A DNA stretch of 64,000 bases from Lachnospiraceae bacterium M18-1 (GTDB lineage Bacteria; Bacillota; Clostridia; Lachnospirales; Lachnospiraceae), in contig KE159609.1 in assembly GCA_000403295.2 (NCBI GenBank), positions 252,142 to 316,141 of the forward strand, read 5' to 3'. This document shows, piece after piece, positions 31,403 to 39,576 of the stretch. Made by a program: the position numbers and the translations under genes. Within the stretch, counting starts at the first letter, position 1, and each line of letters begins with the position of its first letter. A model generated the notes under the pieces. The model saw nothing but the letters and a program-made list of their open reading frames with translations. It had not been told where the DNA came from and did not search any database.

Positions 31403-33200
31403 TCGTCAGCGGCATATGACGGGAAAGGAAGATGCGGTTTTTCTGGATGACTGGCTGGACGAACCGGAAGACGATTATATAGATTTTGAAAACAATCCTG
31501 CATATTCCGGTACGGGTGCCAGGGGAATCAGACGTGAGCTTACACGCCGTGAGAAAAAAGCAATGGAAAAAGCGGCAAAGGAGGCAGAAAAACTAAGGAA
31601 GATCCAGGAGGAAGCAGACCGGAAGGCAGAGGCGAAAGCCGCCCGTGAAGCACAAAAGGAAGCAAAGCGGGAAGTGGCAAGGAAGAAAGCGGAAAAAAGA
31701 AAAGCGGCTTCTAAGAAGAAACCATATCCGGCGGCATCCGTAAAAAAAACCGGTACTGGAAAGGCAGGGTTCAGTAAGTCTGACGACCACCAGAAACAAA
31801 GGAAAGCAAAAGAAAAGCAGATCTCCGCACAGCAGTCTATCCCTTACCGGGAAATGGCGAAGGACGGAATCTGCCGGGTGCAGGATAAATATTATTCTAA
31901 ATCTATCCGTTTTTACGATATCAATTACCAGTTGGCACAGAATGAGGATAAGAACGCTATTTTTGAAAACTGGTGCGACTTCCTCAATTATTTTGACAGC
32001 ACGATACATTTTCAGTTGTCGTTCGTCAATCACCATAGCAACATGAAAGAATTTGAATCCATTATCCAGATCAAGCCGCAGAACGACGCTTTTGACGATG
32101 TGCGGATGGAGTATGCGCAGATGCTGAAAAATCAGCTTGCCAAAGGGAACAATGGGCTTGTCCGTACCAAATATATCACATTCGGGATTGAAGCCGACAA
32201 TATCCGGGAGGCAAAGCCGAAGCTGGAACGGATCGAGGCAGATATCCTGAATAATTTTAAAGTGCTTGGGGTGTCTGCATATCCGCTGAATGGGGAGGAA
32301 CGTCTGCAGGTATTGTATGAAACATTCAACCCGGAGGAAAAGACGCCGTTTAAGTTCTCCTATGACAATGTGCTGCGTACCGGGATGGGGACGAAAGATT
32401 TCATTGCGCCTACCAGCTTTGTATTTAAGAATGGAAAAGAATTTCAGATGGGGGATACGATAGGGGCGGCGTCTTATCTGCAGATACTGGCTCCGGAGCT
32501 GACGGATAAAATGCTTGCGGAATTTCTGGATATGGACAGGAATCTAATGGTAAACCTGCATATCCAGTCCTTAGACCAGATGAAAGCGATCAAGCTGGTA
32601 AAAAGCAAGGTGACGGACATTAACCGGATGAAAATTGAAGAACAGAAGAAAGCGGTCCGCTCAGGATACGATATGGACATCATTCCGTCTGACCTCAATA
32701 CTTACGGCGGAGAAGCGAAGCGGCTGCTGGAAGATCTGCAGTCAAGAAATGAGAGGATGTTCCTTGTGACCATAATCTTCCTGAATACTGCAAAAACGAA
32801 ACAGGAGCTTGACAACGCCGTATTCCAGACAGCGGGCATTGCGCAGAAATATAATTGTTCGCTCCGGCGGTTAGACTATATGCAGGAGCAGGGGCTGATG
32901 AGCAGCGTTCCGTTGGGATTGAATTTAATTCCGATCAAAAGGGCGCTGACGACTACATCCACCGCTATTTTTGTGCCGTTCACCACACAGGAGTTATTTA
33001 TGGATGGGGAATCTTTGTATTACGGCTTAAATGCCCTGAGCAACAACATGATCATGGTAGACCGCAAAAAACTGAAAAATCCGAACGGCCTGATACTTGG
33101 TACGCCAGGTTCCGGTAAATCTTTCTCGGCAAAGCGTGAGATTACCAATGCTTTTTTCGCCACGCAGGACGATATCATTATTGGAGATCCGGAGGGCGAG
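31380..33200 (+). CDS. virB4: VirB4-like ATPase, exon 1 (before the group II intron)
   Basis: Energises type IV secretion. The start is GTG 31380 with GGGGGAGG; the open frame before it is a shadow of PrgI. Residues 1-150 are a basic, Ala/Lys-rich coiled tail, then the VirB4 N-terminal domain, then Walker A G-T-P-G-S-G-K-S at about 33099-33122. The reading frame is interrupted at codon 608 by an intron beginning GTGCG at 33201. Without splicing, translation would add five residues and stop at 33221. The spliced gene (with 35515-36450) encodes 918 residues. Confidence 0.9.
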
Positions 33201-33749
33201 GTGCGACAAGAAGTCGCATAATAAATTGCTGGTCGTCAGCTACCCTATCCATTTGGGGTAATCCTACCACAATCTGCGTGGATGGTAACGTTCAGGTGGG
33301 AAGCTTGTGGGACAATATGGGAAACCTGACAGCCTAAGTCGGGCGTACTGTTAGGATAAGAGTGCTATGACGAATGTAATGTGAACCATTGTAAGAGTCG
33401 TTACAGGGAATAAGTGAAATAAGGCTGATACACTTACACCAAAAGGTGCGGAGGTGGTTGCGGTGACTTTCGCGACGCCGTAACAAATGGACGTGATTCC
33501 TCCCGGCTCAAAGATGGCGTCTAAGGCATTCATAATTATTTATTATGCGGAACTTGGTAAGCCCTATGTGTTCCTTATTTAAGGTATCGACCCCGCAAGG
33601 GGAAGAAATGACGCAGAGGGTAAAGGAATGGGATAAAAAGCGAATGGCTCTGCTGTAATGGCGGAGTATAGGGGTTCAAGATTTGCCCTGACCTGAAAGG
33701 GTGCAGACTTATCCCACGGTATTTCATGACAAGGAATGGAGGTAAACCT

Positions 33750-35429
33750 ATGAACGGTAATAATTCAACGACGGAAACGCCAGTTTCTGAGAGATTATCG
33801 GACAGCAAACAGCTTTCTATGCAGTGGAAAACTATTGACTGGAAGAAAGCGGAGCAGGAAATTAATAGGCTGCAAGTCAGGATTGTCAAGGCAACTCAGG
33901 AAAAGAAATGGAACACAGTGAAGCGGCTTCAGTATTTATTGACGCATTCGTTCTATGCAAAAGCGCTCGCCGTAAGGCGGGTGACCACGAACAAAGGAAA
34001 GAAAACCGCAGGAGTAGACGGAGAAATCTGGTCAACGCCTGCAATGAAGATGAGGGCTGTCCTATCATTGACAGACAAAAACTACAAAGCAAAACCGTTA
34101 AGACGTGTCTATATCGAGAAGAAAGATAAGAAAAAGAAACGTCCGTTAGGAATTCCAACTATGTATGACAGAGCAATGCAGGCGTTATACTCTTTAGCAT
34201 TAGAGCCAGTGGCAGAAACAACCGCCGACACGAAATCATTTGGTTTCAGGAAAGGACGGTGCTGTCAGGACGCTTGCGAATATATCTTTACGGCACTATC
34301 ACGCAAGGTATCGCCCGAATGGGTATTAGAAGGCGACATTAAAGGCTGTTTTGACAACATCAGTCACGAATGGCTGGTCGAGAATATCCTTATGGATAAA
34401 TCTGTTCTGAAACAATTCCTCAAAGCAGGATTTATTTTCAAGGGAGAACTGTTCCCGACAGAGGACGGCACTCCGCAGGGCGGCGTTATATCGCCGATTC
34501 TTGCAAATATGGCATTGGACGGTATGCAGAAAGTGTTATCGGACAGATTCCACACCAACAGGCTTGGAAAGGTGGACTTGAGGTTCAAAAACGCCCATAA
34601 GGTCAATCTGGTGCGTTATGCTGACGATTTCGTCGTCACAGCGGCAACAGAAGAAATCGCCTTAGAAGCAAAAGAGCTGATAAAGGATTTCCTGAAAACA
34701 AGAGGTTTGGAATTATCTGATGAGAAAACGGTAGTCACCCACATCAATGACGGATTCGATATGTTAGGCTGGACATTCCGAAAGTTTAAAGGAAAGCTGA
34801 TTGTGAAGCCGTCAAAGAAATCCATACAGGCAATCGTGAGGAACTTATCTGATACGATATTGAAACGTGGAAAAGCATGGAATCAGGATGTGCTGATTAT
34901 GAAACTGAATCAACAAATCCGAGGATGGACGAATTACCACCAGTCCGTAGTGGCAAGCGAAGCATTTGCACATCTGGACTATATCCTCTACGAATTATTG
35001 TGGAGATGGGCGAAAAGACGGCATCCGAAGAAAGGGCAATGGTGGATTTCCACGAGGTATTGGCATCGCAGGGAAAACCGAAACTGGGTGTTCGCTACGG
35101 ACACAAAGGAGCTGATACGGGTAGACCATACGCCGATTGTCCGACACACAAAAGTAAGGGAAGCAGCCAACCCATTCCTTGATACGGAATATTTCAAACA
35201 ACGCAAGTTCAATCAGGGAATGAAGAAACTGACAGGACGCTTCAAGCTAATCTGGAAGAATCAAGACGGCTGTTGCTATCACTGTGGAATGCCACTGGAT
35301 ATTTTGGACGAGAGGGAGATTTTCTTCAAAGTGCCGAAGTCCTGTGGCGGAAAAGAGGAAGTGGCAAATATGGCGTATGTTCACGCTGACTGCCAAAGAA
35401 TCTATCTTGAGAGCCGCTCGAAAGAGTGA
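33750..35429 (+). CDS. ltrA: Group II intron maturase/reverse transcriptase with HNH domain
   Basis: Promotes intron splicing and retrohoming. The 559-residue protein has reverse-transcriptase blocks (R-P-L-G-I-P-T-M, F-G-F-R-K-G-R, G-T-P-Q-G-G-V-I-S-P-I-L-A-N, the catalytic R-Y-A-D-D-F-V), a maturase X domain (I-R-G-W-T-N-Y-H) and a C-terminal HNH-type endonuclease with C-Y-H-C-G and a late H-A-D-C. The start is ATG 33750 with GGAGG; ATG 33726 lies upstream of that site. It resembles LtrA-type proteins of chloroplast-like or class B introns. It looks intact. Confidence 0.93.
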   Translation: MNGNNSTTETPVSERLSDSKQLSMQWKTIDWKKAEQEINRLQVRIVKATQEKKWNTVKRLQYLLTHSFYAKALAVRRVTTNKGKKTAGVDGEIWSTPAMKMRAVLSLTDKNYKAKPLRRVYIEKKDKKKKRPLGIPTMYDRAMQALYSLALEPVAETTADTKSFGFRKGRCCQDACEYIFTALSRKVSPEWVLEGDIKGCFDNISHEWLVENILMDKSVLKQFLKAGFIFKGELFPTEDGTPQGGVISPILANMALDGMQKVLSDRFHTNRLGKVDLRFKNAHKVNLVRYADDFVVTAATEEIALEAKELIKDFLKTRGLELSDEKTVVTHINDGFDMLGWTFRKFKGKLIVKPSKKSIQAIVRNLSDTILKRGKAWNQDVLIMKLNQQIRGWTNYHQSVVASEAFAHLDYILYELLWRWAKRRHPKKGQWWISTRYWHRRENRNWVFATDTKELIRVDHTPIVRHTKVREAANPFLDTEYFKQRKFNQGMKKLTGRFKLIWKNQDGCCYHCGMPLDILDEREIFFKVPKSCGGKEEVANMAYVHADCQRIYLESRSKE

Positions 35430-35439
35430 TGAAATGCTT

Positions 35440-35514
35440 GAGCCGTATGAGCGGAAACGCTCACGTACGGTTCTTAGGCGAGAAAGGGCGAGTAATCGCC
35501 CCGACTTAGCCGAC
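35440..35514 (+). ncRNA. Group II intron domains V and VI
   Basis: Domain V is the 34-base hairpin at 35440-35473: GAGCCGTATGAGC, GAAA tetraloop, GCTCACGTACGGTTC, with the AGC catalytic triad position and the two-base bulge region. Domain VI follows at 35474-35514 with inner stem GGGCGA/TCGCCC. The branch-point A should be the unpaired A in the GACTTAGCC arm near 35505. The intron ends with AC. Confidence 0.88.
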
Positions 35515-36450
35515 TATTATCCCCTTGTCCATGCGCTCGGTGGGCAGGTTATCCATATCTCCGCAACAAGCCGTGACTATATTAATCCGATGGACATTAA
35601 CATGGACTATTCGGACGATGATAACCCGTTAGGCGTAAAAAGTGATTTTATCTTATCTCTGTGTGAGCTGATCATGGGAGCAAGGAATGGGATTGAAGCG
35701 GAAGAAAAGTCTGTGATTGACCGATGCCTGCCGATTGTATATCAGAAATATTTTGAGAATCCTGTGCCGGAAAATATGCCGGTGCTTGGTGATCTGTATG
35801 AATGCCTGCGTGAGCAGAAGGAAGTGCAGGCACAACGGATAGCGACGGCGTTGGAGATTTACGTGAATGGTTCGTTGAAAGTGTTTAATCACCGGACTAA
35901 TGTGGAACTTGAAAACCGTATTATCTGTTTTGACATTAAGGATCTGGGGAAACAGTTGAAAAAGCTGGGGATGCTCGTTGTTCAGGATCAGGTGTGGAAC
36001 CGTGTGACCGTCAACCGTGCCGCGCGGAAGTCTACCAGATATTACATAGACGAATTCCACCTCCTCTTGAAAGAGGAACAGACAGCGGCGTATTCGGTGG
36101 AGATCTGGAAGCGATTCCGAAAATGGGGCGGCATCCCAACAGGCATTACGCAGAACATAAAGGATTTATTGTCAAGCCGGGAGATTGAGAATATTTTTGA
36201 GAACTCGGATTTCATATATATGCTGAACCAGGCGGCAGGGGACAGGCAGATTCTGGCGAAGCAGCTTAATATCTCACCGCACCAGCTATCGTATGTGACA
36301 AACAGTGGGGAGGGTGAAGGGTTGATTTTTTATGGAAGTACCATTATCCCTTTTAAAGACAAGTTTGACCGTTCGTTACGGCTCTATGCTTTAATGACAA
36401 CCAAACCGTCTGAGATGGAGAAAAGCCAGAAAAAATCCTCTATTGACTGA
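35515..36450 (+). CDS. virB4: VirB4-like ATPase, exon 2 (after the intron)
   Basis: The remaining 311 residues of VirB4. It begins Y-Y-P-L-V-H-A-L-G-G-Q-V-I-H-I, continues with the D-I-N-M-D-Y insert, R-I-A-T-A-L-E-I-Y and the Walker B segment R-Y-Y-I-D-E-F-H-L-L-L near residue 180 of this exon, then the G-I-T-Q-N motif. The exon has no start codon of its own at its beginning, so it depends on splicing. The open frame that extends upstream to 35284 is intron sequence. Confidence 0.9.
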   Translation, partial: YYPLVHALGGQVIHISATSRDYINPMDINMDYSDDDNPLGVKSDFILSLCELIMGARNGIEAEEKSVIDRCLPIVYQKYFENPVPENMPVLGDLYECLREQKEVQAQRIATALEIYVNGSLKVFNHRTNVELENRIICFDIKDLGKQLKKLGMLVVQDQVWNRVTVNRAARKSTRYYIDEFHLLLKEEQTAAYSVEIWKRFRKWGGIPTGITQNIKDLLSSREIENIFENSDFIYMLNQAAGDRQILAKQLNISPHQLSYVTNSGEGEGLIFYGSTIIPFKDKFDRSLRLYALMTTKPSEMEKSQKKSSID

Positions 36451-36542
36451 TAAATAAGTTTCATAATGCCGGAAATACTGGGATTTTTATAAGAAAGTCC
36501 CATAAAATCCGGCAGGAATTTGTCAGGTATCTTTTGTCACGG

Positions 36543-36953
36543 TTATTTATATTGGATTTTAAATTCATCGGGATTGTCTTTGATATTATTTTGCATATCA
36601 ACATTCTCCGTATTGAAATCCGTAACGTAATCAAAGGAATAAGCAGTCTTCCCTCTTTGAAAATCTTTTTCAGAAGTAAAGACATCTACAGCGACCTCAT
36701 TTGGATATCCGTTTAGGTCATACGAAAAGCGTATGCTGTGGAAATCGTTGTCAAGGACGTGCTGTATAATCTCATGAGAGCAGGCGTCTTTGTCTGATAT
36801 GGTATCTTTATCAGCAATAACATTTATGCTGAGTTCGTACCAGTTGCCGGAAGTTGAATTATGGGATGATAGAACATCCATTTCAACAGATTCGTTTGTG
36901 CATCCGGATAACAGGATGCATGATAGTAAAGCCCATGTTCCTAACAGTTTCAT
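36543..36953 (-). CDS. Small lipoprotein
   Basis: A 136-residue protein on the minus strand with a lipoprotein signal: basic start, L-L-G-T-W-A-L-L-S-C-I-L, lipobox L-L-S-G-C with Cys at residue 18. The mature part is acidic with D-K-D repeats and an aromatic tail. The start is ATG 36953 with GGAGG; the longer frame up to 37010 runs through the XRE operator. It is divergent from the first XRE gene and shares its operator region. It could be an exclusion or surface protein, but I have no family for it. Confidence 0.7.
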   Translation of the reverse strand: MKLLGTWALLSCILLSGCTNESVEMDVLSSHNSTSGNWYELSINVIADKDTISDKDACSHEIIQHVLDNDFHSIRFSYDLNGYPNEVAVDVFTSEKDFQRGKTAYSFDYVTDFNTENVDMQNNIKDNPDEFKIQYK

Positions 36954-36975
36954 TAAATTTATCCTCCATATACCT

Positions 36976-37050
36976 AACCAAATGGTTCGGTTTTGAATAA
37001 AGTATAACATTGAATGGTATGATTTAAAAGAAGAAATCTAACCAAACGGT
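36976..37050. promoter_or_regulatory. Operator pair in front of XRE copy 1
   Basis: AACCAAATGGTTCGGTT at 36976-36992 is a partial dyad, and TAACCAAACGGT at 37039-37050 repeats one half-site right at the ribosome binding site. The same arrangement occurs before XRE copy 2. Confidence 0.7.
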
Positions 37051-37060
37051 GAGGTGGATG

Positions 37061-37279
37061 ATGTATTACAGGCGGATCAGAGATTTAAGGGCAGACAATG
37101 ATCTGCGACAGGTGGATGTAGCTGAATTCTTGGGATGCCATGAAGGAGTATATAGAAGATATGAGAATGGCCGGCGGGAGATACCTTTATGGGCGCTGCT
37201 GAAACTGGCGGAGCGGTATGATGTCAGTGTTGATTATATACTTGGAATTACAGACAATAAAAGAAGGTTTGGTGAATAG
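37061..37279 (+). CDS. XRE-family regulator, copy 1
   Basis: A 72-residue, single-domain Cro/C1-type protein (I-R-D-L-R-A-D-N-D-L-R-Q-V-D-V-A-E-F-L-G-C-H-E-G-V-Y-R-R-Y-E-N-G). I choose ATG 37061 to match copy 2, although ATG 37058 and a GTG at 37049 are in frame. It is very similar to the product at 37462. A shared operator region with the divergent lipoprotein gene suggests it represses both. Confidence 0.85.
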   Translation: MYYRRIRDLRADNDLRQVDVAEFLGCHEGVYRRYENGRREIPLWALLKLAERYDVSVDYILGITDNKRRFGE

Positions 37280-37377
37280 GGTTGTGGTACTTGATTTTTT
37301 CATACCATAACCTTTTTATATTCCGGTATTATAAAGGCGCTTTCGGTTTTGCTTCTATACCATATCCATTATTTACC

Positions 37378-37452
37378 TAACCAAATAGTTTGGTTTTGAA
37401 TGATTTATCTTATCCAATGATAAGATTTAACATACAAATCTAACCAAATGGT
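37378..37452. promoter_or_regulatory. Operator pair in front of XRE copy 2
   Basis: TAACCAAATAGTTTGGTT at 37378-37395 is a near-perfect dyad, and TAACCAAATGGT at 37441-37452 repeats a half-site at the ribosome binding site. The distance between the two parts (63 bases) is the same as in copy 1. Confidence 0.75.
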
Positions 37453-37461
37453 GAGGGCGAT

Positions 37462-37680
37462 ATGTATTACAAACGGATAAGGGATTTAAGATGTGACAAT
37501 GATTTAAGGCAAGTAGATGTGGCTGATTTTTTAGGATGCCATGAAGGTGTATATAGAAGATATGAAAATGGCTCAAGGGAAATACCAATATGGGCGTTGC
37601 TGAAACTGGCGGAGCGGTATGATGTCAGTGTTGATTATATATTGGAGGTTACAGACCATAAAAGAAAATTTGGAGAGTAA
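37462..37680 (+). CDS. XRE-family regulator, copy 2
   Basis: A 72-residue paralogue of copy 1, differing at about 10 positions, for example in A-D-F versus A-E-F and N-G-S-R-E versus N-G-R-R-E. The start is ATG 37462, ten bases behind GTGAGGG. Promoter and operator were duplicated along with the gene (repeat length about 401 bases). It is followed by a strong terminator. Cross-regulation between the two copies is likely because their operators are nearly the same. Confidence 0.85.
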   Translation: MYYKRIRDLRCDNDLRQVDVADFLGCHEGVYRRYENGSREIPIWALLKLAERYDVSVDYILEVTDHKRKFGE

Positions 37681-37724
37681 GAGACGATAGAACAAAAATG
37701 GAATATTGGGGATAAACAAAGAAG

Positions 37725-37757
37725 GCAACCGTAATAAGAGCGGTTGCTTTTTCTTTT
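37725..37757 (+). terminator. Rho-independent terminator
   Basis: GCAACCG/CGGTTGC stem, 9-base loop, tail TTTTTCTTTT. It closes the XRE copy 2 transcript 34 bases upstream of the region that leads into the methyltransferase. Confidence 0.88.
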
Positions 37758-37813
37758 AGGGAAAATTGAAAAATATTTAAAATGAGTGATTATGAAAGGT
37801 TTGGTGAGGATAC

Positions 37814-38722
37814 ATAAGACGATTAACACATTTCAGCCTGTTCGCAGGAATCGGGGGCATTGACCTGGCCGCCGAAGCAGCAGGCTTTACAACGATTGGT
37901 CAGTGTGAATGGGCAGATTATCCATCTGCTATCTTGGAAAAGCACTGGCCGGACATACGACATTTTAAAGATATTCATACAGTGACAAAGGAGGATTTTA
38001 TTGAACAGACAGGAGAAATCGAACTTACATTGCTTTCAGGGGGATTTCCATGCCAGCCGTTCTCATCCATCGGAAGCAGGAAGGGGTTTGCAGACGCCCG
38101 TTATCTCTGGCCGGAAATGTGCCGTATTATTAAGGGATTGCGTCCCCGTTACGTGCTTGGCGAAAATGTTGCTAACTTCGTCAATATGGGGCTCGACAAA
38201 ACGCTTTCTGACTTGGAAAAGGCGGGATACGAAGTGTGGGCGTTCGTACTTCCTGCTTGCGCCGTCGGTACGTGGCATGAGCGAAAGCGAACTTTCATCG
38301 TGGGGATTGATGCTTCCTACGCCCCTTGCATCCGATGCCGGCGCAAGGGCGGCTGTATCAAGAGTGATCATGACACCCAGGGGCGCTTTTCGTGGAATGA
38401 GGAAAAACGGAGGAAAATGGGCGGCGGGGCTGCCGGAAGTAATTTATTTTCTGGAACAGGAGGCAGCGCCGGATTTACGGATCAACCCGGAGTGGGTGGA
38501 ATGGATGATGGGATTCCCGAAGGGATGGACGGAAAGTCCATCTGGCGTATAGAACCGCCGGATATTCCACGCCTATGCCATGATGTAAAAGACAGGGCAA
38601 AGAGGCTTCATGCATTAGGAAATGCGGTTGTCCCGGCACAGGTATATCCAATCCTGAAATATATGGCGGATATAGAGACAGGGAGGTGTACGCAGTGGTG
38701 CGTATGGAAAGGCGAAGCATGA
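37814..38722 (+). CDS. C5-cytosine DNA methyltransferase, probable ATA start, disturbed middle
   Basis: SAM-dependent 5-methylcytosine methyltransferase of 302 codons. Motif I S-L-F-A-G-I-G-G-I-D-L, motif IV G-G-F-P-C-Q-P-F with the catalytic Cys, motif VI E-N-V-A-N-F, and the C-terminal motif R-L-H-A-L-G-N-A-V-V-P are present. The frame is closed by TGA at 37805, and the only codon that gives the normal N-terminus (R-R-L-T-H-F-S-L-F) is ATA 37814, which overlaps the TAA of a short upstream frame. Between about 38305 and 38537 the other plus frame (38001-38552) reads like methyltransferase (P-T-P-L-A-S-D and N-P-E-W-V-E-W-M-M-G-F-P), so two compensating frameshifts are likely. Activity is uncertain. 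Confidence 0.75.
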   Translation: MRRLTHFSLFAGIGGIDLAAEAAGFTTIGQCEWADYPSAILEKHWPDIRHFKDIHTVTKEDFIEQTGEIELTLLSGGFPCQPFSSIGSRKGFADARYLWPEMCRIIKGLRPRYVLGENVANFVNMGLDKTLSDLEKAGYEVWAFVLPACAVGTWHERKRTFIVGIDASYAPCIRCRRKGGCIKSDHDTQGRFSWNEEKRRKMGGGAAGSNLFSGTGGSAGFTDQPGVGGMDDGIPEGMDGKSIWRIEPPDIPRLCHDVKDRAKRLHALGNAVVPAQVYPILKYMADIETGRCTQWCVWKGEA

Positions 38723-39507
38723 GGGGCAGGATTGCAGTGGTAATATTGATTGTTTCGATGATTTTATTAGGGGTCAGCGGATATTTCCTGACAGATCTGT
38801 TTTTGCAGGAGCGTAAAGATGATGTGCTGCAGGAGCAGCTAAAGGAAATCTATGAAGATGATGATACAGAGGAAGCAGGGAATGAGCCAATGGAAGGGGG
38901 AGAGGATGAAAGCGGCCGGTCGGCCTCTTCTGCTGTCCATCCGGGTCTATTTGCCTTACATAGAGAAAACCCGGACTGTATCGGATGGATTCGGATTGAG
39001 GGTACAGTGATTGATTATCCGGTCATGTACCGTCCGGCAGAGGAAAACTATTATCTTCACCGGGATTTTTATGGGGAGTATTCTGCAAATGGCTGTCTGT
39101 TTCTTTCAGAGCTGTGCGACCCGGATACAAGCGATAACCTGATTATCTATGGGCATCATATGAACAGTGGGAAGATGTTTGCGGCACTGGATCAGTATAA
39201 GGATCATGCGTTTTATCTGAAACATCCGCTGATTTCCTACAATACTCTGCATGGGGAGGAAACTTACCAGATCTTTGCGGTTTTCTGTACTCCGGTCTAT
39301 ACGGGCAGTGACTTCCCGTATTATACATTCACAAAAGCAAAGGATGTGGCAGATTATCAGGGATATATCAGGGCAGTTAAAGAACGTGCGCTTTACGATA
39401 CCGGAATCGGTGCTGTTTATGGCGATAAGCTATTGACCTTATCTACCTGTGAATATTCCCAGAAAAACGGAAGGGTTGTGGTAATGGCAAAGAAGATCAG
39501 CCAGTAA
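38695..39507 (+). CDS. Class B-type sortase
   Basis: Transpeptidase that links surface proteins to peptidoglycan. The 270-residue protein has an N-terminal membrane anchor (residues 10-32, V-V-I-L-I-V-S-M-I-L-L-G-V-S-G-Y-F), an acidic linker, and the sortase domain with catalytic His in Y-G-H-H-M, Cys in L-S-T-C-E-Y and a late Arg in N-G-R-V. The start is GTG 38695, eight bases after GGGAGG. It overlaps the methyltransferase end. The adhesin at 19233, with a P-K-T-G signal, is the obvious substrate in this element. Confidence 0.9.
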   Translation: MVRMERRSMRGRIAVVILIVSMILLGVSGYFLTDLFLQERKDDVLQEQLKEIYEDDDTEEAGNEPMEGGEDESGRSASSAVHPGLFALHRENPDCIGWIRIEGTVIDYPVMYRPAEENYYLHRDFYGEYSANGCLFLSELCDPDTSDNLIIYGHHMNSGKMFAALDQYKDHAFYLKHPLISYNTLHGEETYQIFAVFCTPVYTGSDFPYYTFTKAKDVADYQGYIRAVKERALYDTGIGAVYGDKLLTLSTCEYSQKNGRVVVMAKKISQ

Positions 39508-39530
39508 AAAGCAGATTTGTATATTTTGGA

Positions 39531-39555
39531 ACTTTGCGACATCGTGTCGCAAAGT
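39531..39555. repeat. 25-bp palindrome, copy 9 (reversed centre)
   Basis: Perfect arms ACTTTGCGACA/TGTCGCAAAGT with the centre TCG, the reverse complement of the CGA found in most other copies. It lies between the sortase stop and the hydrolase start (39577), an operator position. Confidence 0.92.
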
Positions 39556-39576
39556 TTTACAGTGAAAGGAATCGTG

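Larger units (their letters stand above)
33201..35514 (+). mobile_element. Group II intron inserted in virB4
   Basis: Starts with GTGCGACAAGAAGT, the group II 5' consensus GUGYG, and ends ...AGCCGAC. Removing it joins ...D-P-E-G-E to Y-Y-P-L-V-H-A-L-G-G exactly in frame (607 full codons before). It has a 549-base structured 5' region, a maturase gene in domain IV and typical domains V and VI. It is in the sense orientation of the host gene, as needed for splicing. The size (2314 bases) is usual for bacterial group II introns. Confidence 0.95.

Noticed and set aside
33750..35429. Retron or diversity-generating reverse transcriptase
   Set aside because: Maturase and HNH domains together with intron 5' and domain V/VI structures show a group II intron protein.
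35284..35514. Upstream extension of the second virB4 part as a separate gene start
   Set aside because: This stretch is the maturase end and intron domains V and VI read in another frame.
38001..38552. Independent 183-codon gene inside the methyltransferase
   Set aside because: Its first half is a shadow; only its second half is methyltransferase-like, which fits frameshifts in one gene better than a second gene.
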